From Panulirus ornatus (taxonomy: Eukaryota; Arthropoda; Malacostraca; Decapoda; Palinuridae), in the NCBI RefSeq assembly GCF_036320965.1, contig NC_092242.1, forward strand, positions 60,781,520 through 60,845,519: a stretch of 64,000 nt of DNA, in the 5' to 3' direction. Below the pieces are notes generated by a model. That model saw nothing but the letters and a program-made list of their open reading frames with translations. It ran no database searches and was not told the DNA's origin. Numbering within the stretch: the first letter of the stretch is position 1; the number at the start of each line of letters is the position of its first letter. This document shows positions 46,901 to 56,299 of the stretch, one piece after another. Made by a program: the position numbers and the translations under genes.

Positions 46901-47628
46901 GAAGCTTCCTCCAACCACCTCTCCAGAGACCCAGCCAGACACACCTATTGACCCAGGCCACTAGCGGAGCCCTGGCTGACGGAGGGCACCTGGGAGACAT
47001 TCAGACACCACCTGGTGGAGACAGCAATCATCATCAAGTGGGTGGTGGTGGAGACAGCAGAAGTTTCCGGGCGGGTGATGGAGACAGCAGACATCACCTG
47101 GTGGGTGGTGGTGGAGACAACAGACATCACCAGTCAGGTGACGGTGGAAACAGCAAACATCAGCAGGCTGGTGGGGGTAGACACAGTAAACATCACCGGA
47201 CAGTTGGTGAAGTCAGCAAACATCACCAGATGGGTGTGGAAGAAACCAGACATTACCAGACTAATGTTGGAAGCAGAATAGTAGATTTGCGGGTTGTTGA
47301 AGATACTATAAGAGACCCCAAAGCATATGAAATCAGAACTGGAGATGAAAAAGCTGCTGGAGAGAGATCAGGTCCCCCGTGGAATGTAGACAAAAGAGGA
47401 AGTAGCCAGGCTCATGTGGCTGAAGGCCCAGACCTCCAGGCTGTTGGGAACAGCAGACGGGCTATTCAAGCTGACCTGGACTTCAGAGGACATCCTCGTG
47501 CATCCATCGGCCTTCTAGGGGACCCCTTTCTTGTTGTGGATGCCCCTGACCTCTCACGAGGGCCCCTGACCATGCCTCATAGAGGGGCCCTCTCACGGAA
47601 GCTCCAGGCCCCTCAAAGGGGCCTGTGA
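43912..47628 (+). CDS. orphan multi-repeat protein, large last exon (1,238 codons)
   Basis: An open frame follows an acceptor (TTACTGATGTTGATGTCCTCAG, 43,890-43,911) and ends at TGA 47,626. There is a TGA in frame at 43,900, so the exon cannot extend further left. Layout, counting residues from the exon start: 1-270 Ser/Thr/Pro-rich with SSY and SSS runs; about 420-525 a 14-residue repeat, eight units, consensus GDVNVTSRHNLPMD, with N-glycosylation sequons NVT/NIT in most; 530-900 acidic and disordered; about 895-985 a Gln/Glu/Lys-rich, possibly helical part with repeated PLET; about 1,035-1,120 an 11-residue Gly/His-rich repeat (GGDSRHHQVGG), eight units; and a C-terminal tail. No catalytic domain or transmembrane segment. 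Joined to the upstream exons the model has 1,349 residues. Function unknown: a mucin-like or matrix protein is possible, but no signal peptide was found. It converges on the NPYG gene. Confidence 0.72.
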   Translation, partial: VRDVQHKSSVLSAGEARHLDRQEEVFRSASLTPASHSARYPATLSFVVDKSVYPSANAYTSQASSLPSFSSYSWSLSSTLSWPQYSSYSSHYPSSSSRLSRDRVARSSSSVLHPSSLSYSVSPGDMSFKVRPSWLQVILDNSSSGAARRSPPTEAPLQDALIPSSNTMAIKLPSLPLSGDHVLPPASPLSLESEGLLFLSEDATSASIPKSSRPINVSVPHPFLLSYTPASLNFISPQFPNSSFSSDVTNLFSIFAISSPIQRSQNEADEHQKSSSSETEGKTYPENTLAILSHHPSTGANSNHTIGGKTEELGRDLLDGRDKHSPSVISDADEPLTWRNLDVALDGTSPKTRHKAAYDVLSETGWNRFIAKYSNPVATDVTSVAILGEATERNFLGNASDTRNEMTLTSRFFPSLDSVANVTLQRNPSMTGDVNVTLRHNLPVDGDVNVTSRHNLPMDGDVNVTSWHNLSTDGDVNIASLHNPVMDRDVDIITQPNPPMDVNITSQRNSSLDGDVNVTSQYSPNTEQAVTGMRSDSSSEQNVITLSKVEAIQSKPMEVNSSQPLEQESSRQTLQKPESTENDQEEQATPAEDPGSGVNIGVSTTEDLDSDADYYQTKESRFDVDIHTKPKSKADDAFSVSSQNESTSVASRTDMIDGLRSNESILNFGFENELVTLVNGTIRDTEVNETDIRNLQGMANIWPLEIQLSPPLPDNTTRSLRLTKSLRLNTSLPNTQDSVIPLGQIESTSGLEPGHSFFPDNLTSDALISTHDYHFSPQEGADHHFEKVLQSRKSIGSQPTPEPNTGEPHDGPIDALSRWNLLSKVDANAESDIQSSSFDDSLLKGLMGRIMSLWDSFTRQTKPEEMGRDMTYEQHDQTEEPGTPSLPSFQLTPAQRMHRYMLEAYLQSMEKYIKQLETNVRREKTRTKTFMSETKPREAFTRPLETQQKQLGTLTQPLETHTLPQLMRTDFQETYIGAAANIEPPHLQQYPPHHSEGSFLQPPLQRPSQTHLLTQATSGALADGGHLGDIQTPPGGDSNHHQVGGGGDSRSFRAGDGDSRHHLVGGGGDNRHHQSGDGGNSKHQQAGGGRHSKHHRTVGEVSKHHQMGVEETRHYQTNVGSRIVDLRVVEDTIRDPKAYEIRTGDEKAAGERSGPPWNVDKRGSSQAHVAEGPDLQAVGNSRRAIQADLDFRGHPRASIGLLGDPFLVVDAPDLSRGPLTMPHRGALSRKLQAPQRGL
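45170..45485 (+). repeat. 42-bp coding repeat (14 residues), 8 units
   Basis: GGTGACGTTAACGTCACATC-type units encode GDVNVT..HNLPMD. Nucleotide copies differ at synonymous and some non-synonymous sites while the NVT/NIT sequon and the Asp before Gly are mostly kept. Confidence 0.9.
47014..47275 (+). repeat. 33-bp coding repeat (11 residues, Gly/His-rich), about 8 units
   Basis: GGTGGAGACAGCAGACATCA-type units encode GGDSRHHQVGG. The His pair is retained in most units (HHQ, HHL, HHQ, HQQ, HHR, HHQ, HYQ), the Gly part drifts. Confidence 0.85.
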
Positions 47629-47945
47629 TTTCTGAAGGGCTTCTGACTTCCTACAAGGCCCTCGACTTTTCAAAGAGGTCTTTGACCTCTCATTGGGGCC
47701 TCTGACCCGATAGAGGGCTTCTGAACGCCCAAGAGGCCCCTGACTTCTCACAGATGTCCTTGGCTGAATATTAGGCCTCTGACTTCTTACAGAGGTGTCT
47801 GACTTCTCATGGGGATGTCTGACCTAATTGGAGCCTTCTGACCTCCCCATGGAGTCCCCCGACTCCTCAGAAAGGTCCCTGACCTCTCACGGGGACAGCT
47901 GATCTAATAGGAGTCTTTGACCTCCCATGGGATACCCTGCCTTCC
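47480..47945. repeat. degenerate about 30-bp repeat overlapping the 3' end of the orphan CDS
   Basis: CTGACCTCTCACGAGGGCCC-like units run from inside the last 40 codons of the open frame through the stop codon into noncoding DNA. The same unit reappears at 48,545-48,785. Confidence 0.75.
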
Positions 47946-50900
47946 CACAGATTGATTGATTATCTGCCGCGCCAACAACAAAGGTTATTAGTGGCAAAAT
48001 TCAGTTAAAAAAGAAACAAAATATCTATACAACAAGAGTGAAAATACTTGTTCATAAATATTTTATTCTAGTCAAAATAATGGATTTAAAACAGCTGATA
48101 AAATTTCAAAATTTACAATAGAAATCTATTTGAAATAATCATATCTCTTACAAATTAGTTTCCCTCAGGAAACTAATCAAATTGAAAACATCACAATCTT
48201 TCCCCATTTCACTCTCTCCCCAGAATAAGGGAGGATTAAGAATTTTCACCCACAGGCCCTGAGTACCACACAGCTTTCCACAACACGAGCAGCTTCTTAA
48301 ATGGCACCTGACACTTTTCACGGAGGGAAGGTTAGTGGTCTCCTGCCATTAACCAGACATGAGCCAATCTTGTGTGTCCGAGCCTCAGCCTTGCCAGAAC
48401 CACTTGCGAGTCAGTTCCTCAGCCTTGCCAGAAACACTTATGTGTCAGATCTTCATCCTTGCCAGAACCGCTGTAGAGAACATCCGTCACCCACCTGCCA
48501 AGGTCTACGCTAATTCTTTGCACCTTATTGTATGTTGTCGGTTTCACTTCTCACTGAGGTTCTTGACCTATCAGTAAGGCTAACCTCCCACGGACACTCC
48601 TGACTTCTAACTCCTGACCTCCAACTCTAGCTCTTGATCTCCCACGGGGACCTCTGACTTTTCACAGAGGTTCCTCCTTACGTCTCACGAAGCCTTTTGA
48701 CCTTCCATGGGGACCCCTAACCTCCCACTAGGGTCCCTGAGATTATCATACACGGGTCCTAGCCTATTCAGGGGCCTCCGACTTTAGTATTGATCGAATT
48801 CATTTTGGCAAGATACATAAACAGTGAACCTATCTAAACATTTCACTGAGAACAGTACACTAAGTATATTCAGATACTTATATCCAATTGTTCGATAGCA
48901 AAATAAATTCCAGTAATTCCCCAAAACACCAGCTCTGATGATGATGATGCACATGAAGTTATTTCTAGTTTCTGAAGTCAAAATATTTTCATAGATATAT
49001 TTCAGCGACATATACCTAGTCTCAGAATATTCTTTCCTAATAAACTTCAAGTTAGATTTTCAAATATGATTTTCAAAAGTATTTTCTTTAGTGATATAAA
49101 TGTGTCCAGGAAGTATATCTCCCTACTGATATGAAATAAAGATAATTAGAATTTGACGATTTTTCAAGACAACCCGACAGTGTTATGGACTGGAAACATC
49201 GCGATAATGACAAATACGAAATTTCTCATGTACAATTCTTCAATATATCAATGAAACATTTGGAATTATATGGCGATAATAACAGAACTAGATAGCTCTT
49301 AAAACACTAAAAAATTTGAATGTTCTATAAATTTCGTTGAATTTTGTTATATATTGCAATTATCACTTGTACTGCGGTATAGATCAGGGGCTTTCAAAGT
49401 GGGCTCTTCAAAAGCTTGATGTGGTATCATTTTGACACATTGTTTCAATAAAGAAATTTCATGGCCTCAAAAAGTTTGAAAATTCCTGATATAGATTACC
49501 GAGTTGAGACGTTCATTTGGGTAAATGCATAATAAATGAGCATATTCATATATGTCTTTGGGGATACCACGTGAAGTATATCCAAATGCTATTTCCTATG
49601 TGGTCCTCATAATCAAAATGATTGATGGCACCGAATGAAGTATATCAACGAAAGGGTGCAAAAAAAATAGGCTAGATTCAAAGTAAAATATCCCATCCAA
49701 AATCTAATGTCAAGGAAGTGAGCACACTTACTATCATCAATGTAGAATTAAAAATGTAACAAACACATAGATCATTAGCATCTAACGGGCTTGAGCAATT
49801 GATGAATATATATTATCAACATGATTAGTTTCTTCAATTGTAAGTACTGAATTCTGTTGCAGTCGGTGACCACAAATTCATATGCTTGCGAATTTCTGAG
49901 AAAGAGGAATGGTACTGTGCTGAAAGCTAATAAAAATTAAATATTCATACACTTCCCCTAAAAAATTTTTTATTTTCTCTCATGATAAACTGATCGAAGA
50001 AAATGGTAAAATTAGATGGGGGACAAAAGAAAAAAATCAAATGAGGATTACTAAAGAGATTATTTCATCATTAGATTCTCAGTCTAACAACCTCTTCCCA
50101 TGGATTTAAAGCAACTAATATCTTAGTAGGTATCAAAATGTAAGATCAACTCTTTCTTGCGTTTGAAAATGCAATACGGAGTAATCTTTCATGATCTCAT
50201 TAGCTATATACTATCGCATGTAATGGAGCAAACCTGCCTACAGCTAACCAGGGAAAAATTGCATTTCATTATCTAACCTAGGTATTAAGGATGATCATAA
50301 TACTTCCTTGTAATCAGAAGATTGAAATAACTCAAAATGTTTCTATGCATCCCCGACTAAGCATCGAAGAGTACCCTGTTACCACTACGTACATCATTTC
50401 GTAAATAGCTACTTTCGTCAAAAGCCTCAGACCCGATCTCTCTGTCAAATACAAACCAGGATGAAAACATAGCAGGTGTTCCACAGCTGTATCAGGCCAT
50501 GAGGCCACTGCCAGATGTATGGGGTCACTGCTGGATTCATGAACAACTGTCGCACTCATGAGGCCACTGCCAGACCCATGAGGCCACTGCCAAATGTATG
50601 GGGTCACTGCTGGACTCATGAGCGACTGTTGGACTCGGAAAGATGAATTCATAGTGATGCTTCTACCGGGCGTTAACGTCAGGAGGAAGGGCCCCAGTAC
50701 GGTGCAGGAGGCGGTATTCTCCGACAGGTGAGGTGCTTCCTTCTGCAGGAGACGCCAGACGCTGCTCTAAACAGATCTGATGTTCTTCTGTTGTTGTGGG
50801 CTGTGTAGAATTGCTGCTGATGCTTCTCGATGATATATCCTCTTTTTGGAGAAGTATGATAAACGTCATGATAGCAGGAAATGAAAATCAATTATGCTTT

Positions 50901-51049
50901 GAAACTATGTGTATTGTTTGCAAGATTTCCAAAAAATCAGTAAAGCTCTTTAGAACCTTGCGAGACTTACACTCGAGTTCAAGAGAACATTTGATGTGAA
51001 AACTATATCTATTGATTATGAATCAATCGAAATGTCAAGTGACCATTTC
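47946..51049. other. intergenic region between two convergent genes
   Basis: 48,370-48,480 holds three units of about 35 bp (CAGCCTTGCCAGAA). 48,545-48,785 holds more of the GACCTC-type repeat. 50,499-50,640 holds a 78-bp duplication around CATGAGGCCACTGCC. The rest is AT-rich with AATAAA motifs at about 49,133 and 49,448 that could serve the plus-strand gene. No other gene seen. Confidence 0.5.
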
Positions 51050-51055
51050 TTTATT
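51050..51055 (-). terminator. candidate polyadenylation signal of the NPYG gene
   Basis: TTTATT on the plus strand is AATAAA on the minus strand, about 300 nt past the stop codon of the NPYG frame. Confidence 0.4.
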
Positions 51056-51356
51056 ACTGATACCCGTGAATAATGTTTTAATGCAGGTCTCATAACTAAA
51101 ACATTGCACGAGCAAAAAAACAATAGAGCAGATTTAAGACTATACTGTAATATGAGCATGACAAAGGATTACATAAATAATTCAGCACGTGGAACTGCAC
51201 ACATGGCAATGGTTGTGTAGCAGGTAAGTTTTGCTATCTGCTAAATGTCTTTAGATGGTGACGACTTTGGCAGTCTAGCCTCTGCCGCAGGGGTCCAGAG
51301 GAATCTTATCACGCTCGAAAGAGATGAAAGGTGGCAACAATAACTCTTAGGTGAGC

Positions 51357-54300
51357 CTATTCGGGTTGCTGGTAGATAACCCTCACGTCCTCGATGTCCG
51401 TCCTGGGCTTCGCAGCCTCGTCCACTTGCACAGCGAGACCGTATGGGTCGGCGTGGATAATGCCAACGCGTCCAAAGGAACTGCTTAAGTCGCTCAGTTG
51501 AATATTTTCTCTTTTAATGATCTGTGGGAGACCATAAGGATTGGAGGTAACTCTCCCAACACTGCTGAAGCTAGATTCGTCATCTGACAACTTTTCGATG
51601 TGTTTGGAGAAACCATATGGATTTGATGTGATCTTTTCCTTGGTGTGCGCAGTAGGATATGTCTTGGGTGAGTCAAATGAACTGCTGAGGTTTTCGAGTT
51701 CATAAGATTCGGTTCGAATCCGGTTAGAGTATCCATAAGGGTTTGTGGTGATGCTTCTGGTCTGGCCAAAAGCTGAGGGCTTGGTCGCAAGTCGGTCTAC
51801 AAACTCAGGAAAGCCGTAGGGATTTCCAAGAATGTATTGAACACTATCGAATCTTGATGGCTGGTGGAATGGAGATAATGATGAGCGTTGCACCTGGGTC
51901 GAGTAGCCATAAGGGTTCGTTAGGATGCTCTCAACCCTCTCAAAGATGGTGGAAGCGTCTTTTAACTTCTGAACAGGTGTGGAGGTACCATATGGGTCGG
52001 TGTGAATTTCTCCGAAACTTCCAAAGCTAGATGATAGACCCTCCTTTGGCTTAAACGTCCCCCCGGGCTGACGCTGAACGTGACGGGAGTAACCGTAAGG
52101 GTTGGACGAGATACTCCCAACATCTTCAAAAATGGAAGCTGCATCTCTCGATTTTTTCACTTCCGTGGAAAATCCATACGGGTTGGTGGCAATACTGTCA
52201 ACACCAGCGAAGCTTGAAGGAAGACCATCTTTCTTCTGGCCAGAGGTTTTCTGGATATACTCAGAGAAGCCGTATGGATTCACAAAGATTTTTTCAACTT
52301 GTCCAAAGGCTTCGGGAGAGGCTTCCAGCTTTTGAACCTGGACAGAAAGACCATAGGGATCGGAAGTGATAGAATCTATAGACCCAAAACCTGATGGCCT
52401 TTCTCTTTTCTTATGAGAGAGTTTTTCGACCACATCCAAGAAGCCATATGGATTAGCAGGAATGTTCCTTACAGATGTGAAAGACGTGGGGACATCAGCC
52501 ATGACCTCAGTTCTCGTGGAAAAGCCATAAGGATTCTCGGAAATGAGAGGTACTGCTGAGAAACTGGATGGTAGGGATCTGGGTCTTTCAGATCCGAGAA
52601 GGATTTCCTCAGAGTAACCATAAGGATTTGTCTCGATCTTGGCAGAAGTTTCAAAGGCAGTTGGCGCGTCTTTGAGTGCTAAAACTCTCTGCGAGAGGCC
52701 ATATGGATTCGATGGAATGTGGACAAAGTTCTGGAATCCAGCTGTTTTAGCTAGAGGTGTGTGTAACTCTCTCTCTGTCTGTGTTGAAAGCCCATATGGA
52801 TTTCCCGAGATTTTCCCAGCGTTTCCAAAACTAGAAGGAACTTTGAATCGGTTTACTTCTTCTGTCAGTCCGTAGGGGTTTGAGGCAATGAGAAATACTT
52901 TGGCGAATGGCGAAGGCCGCTCATTAGGGCCAATTTGTTGTCTCTGTATTTTCTCAGAATAACCATAAGGATTTTTAGAAATCAATCCAACATCACCAAA
53001 ACTACTTGGTTCGTCATCATATGCATGGACGTTCTTGGAGAATCCATATGGATTGGATGAAATTTTGGGAACCGTCGCGAATGGACTTTGTAACTCTACT
53101 GGCTTCCCTGCTTCGGGTTGGATATCTCCCGGTAAACCATAAGGGTTCGTAGCAATCCTCTCGACGTTTTCAAAAGCATCAGGATCCCCCTTTATAGTAT
53201 CAACCTGTTGTGAATATCCGTATGGGTTGTCTTGGATGGTGGCAATTTCCCCAAAGGCAGTCGGTCTGCTCTTAGGAGTGTATCCTTCCTTATGGATCCT
53301 TCTGCTGTATCCGTAGGGGTTGGACGTGACTGCATCAATTTCACCAAAAGAACTCGGTTCCTCCAGGGAAATACCTTGTTTAGGATATCCATAGGGATTA
53401 CCCGAGACGGAAGACACTTTTGCAAAACTTGACTTCCTTTCTTTAGGGACAAAATTTTCTTTTCCGATATTTTTGCTGAAACCAAATGGATTACTGGAAA
53501 TCAATCCAACACGTCCAAAACTACTGGGGAAGTGTTGAAGAGACTTTAGTTCTTGCGAAAAGCCATATGGATTGGATGGGATCGTTTCTACGGTCTCGAA
53601 TCCACTGTCTAATTCAGCAGGTGAATAGTTCTCGGACACGACATGCCGAGAATAACCATATGGATTATCTGCAATGACGTCAACTTTCTGAAACAACTCT
53701 GGTTCTGGATCATAAGTGACGATCTGATCCGAATATCCATATGGATTGCTCCTGATTGACTGAACGGGTTCAAAGCTCGACTCTCTTTGCTTGGGGTGGA
53801 AGCCTTCTTGAAACACGTTCTGGGAGAAGCCGTAAGGGTTCCCTATAACTCTGTCAACGCGTTCGTAGGCGGTATCCGCTTCACCGAGTCTTTTCACTGG
53901 GCCAGTGCTGTCAGGTGTTGGGTACCCGTAAGGATTACTCAGAACAGAATCAACTGCAGAAAAACCTGTTGTGCGGTATCTAGGGGCGTAGCTACCCGAC
54001 TCTACGCGCTGGGAGAAACCATAAGGATTTTGGTGGATTCGCTCATGCTCCTCAAATCTTGTCGAGTCGTCTGTAATATCCTCGATATTTGATGCGTAAC
54101 CATACGGATTTGAAGTTATCTTAGTAGTTTTACCGAATCCACTTCTCTTATCTTGTACATGGTAAGGTAGCTCTTCGATCTGGGTAGGATATTGATAAGG
54201 GTTCACAGAGACTGATTCTATATGCTCAAAGGCCTCTGAGGCTTCTCTTAGTTTCTCGACATTATTTGGAAGACCATATGGATTTGTTGTGATGACTGAG

Positions 54301-54425
54301 GTTTTCCCAAAGCCACTGATAGGACTTCTGGCGTTATAACTCTTCTTTTCAATATACTGGGAAAATCCATAAGGATTCGAAGCGATCCTCTTATGGGTTT
54401 CAAATGCTTTAGGGGAATCATCGAC
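51357..54425 (-). CDS. giant NPYG-repeat protein, C-terminal part
   Basis: An uninterrupted minus-strand frame of about 1,020 codons ends with VRVIYQQPE and TAG at 51,357. It holds about 34 units centred on (S/T/G/D)NPYG(F/Y/L)(S/P), each followed by a basic/acidic segment and a (S/A)xFxxVxxI segment, e.g. SNPYGFSKHIEKLSDDESSF. Short units (about 27 residues) alternate with long ones (about 31). Variants DPYG, NPFG and NPYQ occur. NPYG is written with many synonymous codons, so the protein, not the DNA, is conserved between units. No transmembrane segment and hardly any cysteine. The last unit fades into a unique 25-residue tail. I do not recognise the family; a fibrous, scaffold or multivalent binding role is possible but unproven. 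The real frame begins upstream of the first codon here, in the part listed next. Confidence 0.85.
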   Translation of the reverse strand, partial: VDDSPKAFETHKRIASNPYGFSQYIEKKSYNARSPISGFGKTSVITTNPYGLPNNVEKLREASEAFEHIESVSVNPYQYPTQIEELPYHVQDKRSGFGKTTKITSNPYGYASNIEDITDDSTRFEEHERIHQNPYGFSQRVESGSYAPRYRTTGFSAVDSVLSNPYGYPTPDSTGPVKRLGEADTAYERVDRVIGNPYGFSQNVFQEGFHPKQRESSFEPVQSIRSNPYGYSDQIVTYDPEPELFQKVDVIADNPYGYSRHVVSENYSPAELDSGFETVETIPSNPYGFSQELKSLQHFPSSFGRVGLISSNPFGFSKNIGKENFVPKERKSSFAKVSSVSGNPYGYPKQGISLEEPSSFGEIDAVTSNPYGYSRRIHKEGYTPKSRPTAFGEIATIQDNPYGYSQQVDTIKGDPDAFENVERIATNPYGLPGDIQPEAGKPVELQSPFATVPKISSNPYGFSKNVHAYDDEPSSFGDVGLISKNPYGYSEKIQRQQIGPNERPSPFAKVFLIASNPYGLTEEVNRFKVPSSFGNAGKISGNPYGLSTQTERELHTPLAKTAGFQNFVHIPSNPYGLSQRVLALKDAPTAFETSAKIETNPYGYSEEILLGSERPRSLPSSFSAVPLISENPYGFSTRTEVMADVPTSFTSVRNIPANPYGFLDVVEKLSHKKRERPSGFGSIDSITSDPYGLSVQVQKLEASPEAFGQVEKIFVNPYGFSEYIQKTSGQKKDGLPSSFAGVDSIATNPYGFSTEVKKSRDAASIFEDVGSISSNPYGYSRHVQRQPGGTFKPKEGLSSSFGSFGEIHTDPYGTSTPVQKLKDASTIFERVESILTNPYGYSTQVQRSSLSPFHQPSRFDSVQYILGNPYGFPEFVDRLATKPSAFGQTRSITTNPYGYSNRIRTESYELENLSSSFDSPKTYPTAHTKEKITSNPYGFSKHIEKLSDDESSFSSVGRVTSNPYGLPQIIKRENIQLSDLSSSFGRVGIIHADPYGLAVQVDEAAKPRTDIEDVRVIYQQPE

Positions 54426-55700
54426 CTCGTGACCTCCAATGGATATCCGTAAGGGTTATTAGGAATAGTGTCCACCTTTTCAAAGGGGTGGTCAACATAC
54501 CTCAGTCTGTGAGTCTCTTTCTGAACGTTCTCGGGGAAACCGTAAGGATTGGAAGATATCCCTGGAACAGCTTCAAAGGCATCCGGCTCTTCAGGCAGCC
54601 TCTCTGTCTCGGTCGAATATCCGTATGGATTACTGGCGACAGTTTCCACCTCGCCGAAGGAGGTGGCAGCACTCCTTGGTTGGTAGGTTTCCCTCTGGAC
54701 GACCTCGGGTAAACCGTAGGGATTTGCAGCCGTCACTGGAACGCCAAAAGCGCCAGCTCTGTCGCCGAGCTTCTTTACCTGTGTTGAATAACCATAAGGA
54801 TTGTTGGTAACTGTGTCTACTTTTTCGAAACGGCTGCCAAGGTCCTTAACCCTGTAGGTCACCTTTTCAACATTTTCATCAAAGCCATAAGGGTTCGATG
54901 GTATTAGGTCTACGTTTTCGAAGGCCTGCGGCCTCTCTCCCAGTTCCCGTGTCTCTGTTGAGAGGCCGTATGGATTGTCGGCAATTTTTTCAGTGTCACC
55001 AAACCCACTATCAACTCCTTTCGGCTGGTAGATTTTTCTCTCAACTTGTTCAGAAAAACCATATGGATTCGATGGGATAGACAAGACGGTTTCAAAAGCA
55101 TCCGGCTCATTATCAATTTTTCTTACTTCAGCTTCAAATCCATAGGGATTGGAAGGGATGATTTCCACCTTCTCAAACACATCGGGGACAGACTTGGGAG
55201 TGTACGTTTCCTTCTGGATGTGCTCAGGAAGGCCATATGGGTTTGAAGCAATTATGGGAACAATTTCGAAAGCTTTAACGTCTTCTATCTTCTTAAATGG
55301 TGTCGAGATCCCATAAGGATTACCAGTGATGGAATCCACTCGTTCAAACAAATCCTCAGCATTCTTGAGTCTGTAAATTTTCTCCTGGACTTTTTCAGGA
55401 AAGCCGTAAGGATTCGAAACTATTTTTGAAATTGCTTCAAAGGCATTTGGCTCACTCTCCAGCTTCTCAACTTTTCTCGGAAGGCCATAAGGATTGCTAG
55501 GAATCACCTTCACATTTCCAAAACAACTGGTAATGCAAGGCGATTCGTAAGTCTTCTTTACGACCTTTCCTAAGAAACCATAGGGATTCGAAGCAATGAC
55601 TCCAGTATTCTCCTGGAAACTCGAAGGCGAGAAGACTCTCCGTATGTTAGAAGGGAAGCCATAAGGGTTAGAGGCAATGGTCTTGACACTCTGGAAGCTG
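51400..55700 (-). repeat. protein-level tandem array, about 49 NPYG units with 58-residue dimer period
   Basis: Units alternate between A (27 residues: NPYG-F-x5-V-x-K-L-x3-P-x-A-F-E-x-V-x2-I) and B (31 residues: NPYG-F-P-x2-V-Q-K-x2-Y-x-P-K-x6-F-x2-V-x2-I-P). The A/B order holds through nearly the full 4.3 kb, giving a 174-nt higher-order unit. Confidence 0.85.
54420..54432 (-). other. frameshift site in NPYG gene
   Basis: GTCACGAG|GTCGATGATTCC on the minus strand: the left side is in the N-terminal frame and the right side in the C-terminal frame. Comparison with other A units shows exactly one codon at this point reduced to two bases. Confidence 0.8.
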
Positions 55701-55805
55701 GAAGTGAGGTTGAGAGGCTTCAAATAAGCGATGAAGGTGATGCGTCCGTCAGGGTCGTCACTTCCATATGCCGGGGGAGGAGCTGGAAATCCCGGGAAGC
55801 TGAAC
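54426..55805 (-). CDS. giant NPYG-repeat protein, N-terminal part of the same exon
   Basis: Minus-strand frame of about 460 codons in a different phase from the C-terminal part. It starts after a TCTCCTGTCCTCAG acceptor (AG at 55,807-55,806; exon base 1 at 55,805, phase 2) with a unique Pro-rich segment (FSFPGFPAPPPAYG) and a faint first unit (DDPDGRITFIAYLKPLNL). Fifteen clear NPYG units follow, e.g. SNPYGFPEKVQEKIYRLKNA. An ATG at 55,822 with an in-frame TAA upstream could instead be the start, but the clean acceptor suggests an upstream exon (not found), which might carry a signal peptide. The fifteenth unit breaks at about 54,426; one missing base restores alignment of the unit with the C-terminal frame. 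The whole exon would then encode about 1,480 residues. Confidence 0.85.
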
Positions 55806-55822
55806 CTGAGGACAGGAGACAT

Positions 55823-56089
55823 GACTCGTTACTCATACATATGAAACATCAACGTGGAAACAAAGGATACACACACACATCACAGGTGCTGGAGCAGGAG
55901 GAGGAGTGAGGGAGGAATATAGAGGATGGTCCACAGGTAGATATCGGATGAGATCAAGAGAAGCTAGAGATGTGTTGATACCACAAGGACCGAATTAAAA
56001 AAAAATGAAAACCTGTCAATTGCTAGAATAATGAAGACAAAACTTGTTAAAGATGTGCTATCTGCCCTAAAGTGTCCAGGGGGTTACAT

Positions 56090-56090
<1 letters not shown>
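55823..56090. other. upstream of NPYG exon, no feature seen
   Basis: Presumed intron on the minus strand; a short CA run and nothing else. Confidence 0.4.

Positions 56091-56091
<1 letters not shown>

Positions 56092-56152
<61 letters not shown>
56092..56152. repeat. (GA)n microsatellite
   Basis: About 60 bp of uninterrupted GA. Confidence 0.95.
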
Positions 56153-56155
<3 letters not shown>

Positions 56156-56299
56156 CGAGGGAGGAAGGGGATTAGCTATCTTGAAAAGAGATAACATTAA
56201 GATTTAGAAAATGTTAATGGATGGCTCATTCACATAGTACATAATGGGAAGAATGATTACGCAAAAAATTTACGAAGTGGTGTTGATGATAAGACATTG

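Noticed and set aside
54248..54425. Continuation of the N-terminal NPYG frame past 54,425
   Set aside because: After the frameshift this frame loses the repeat pattern; the repeat continues in the other frame.
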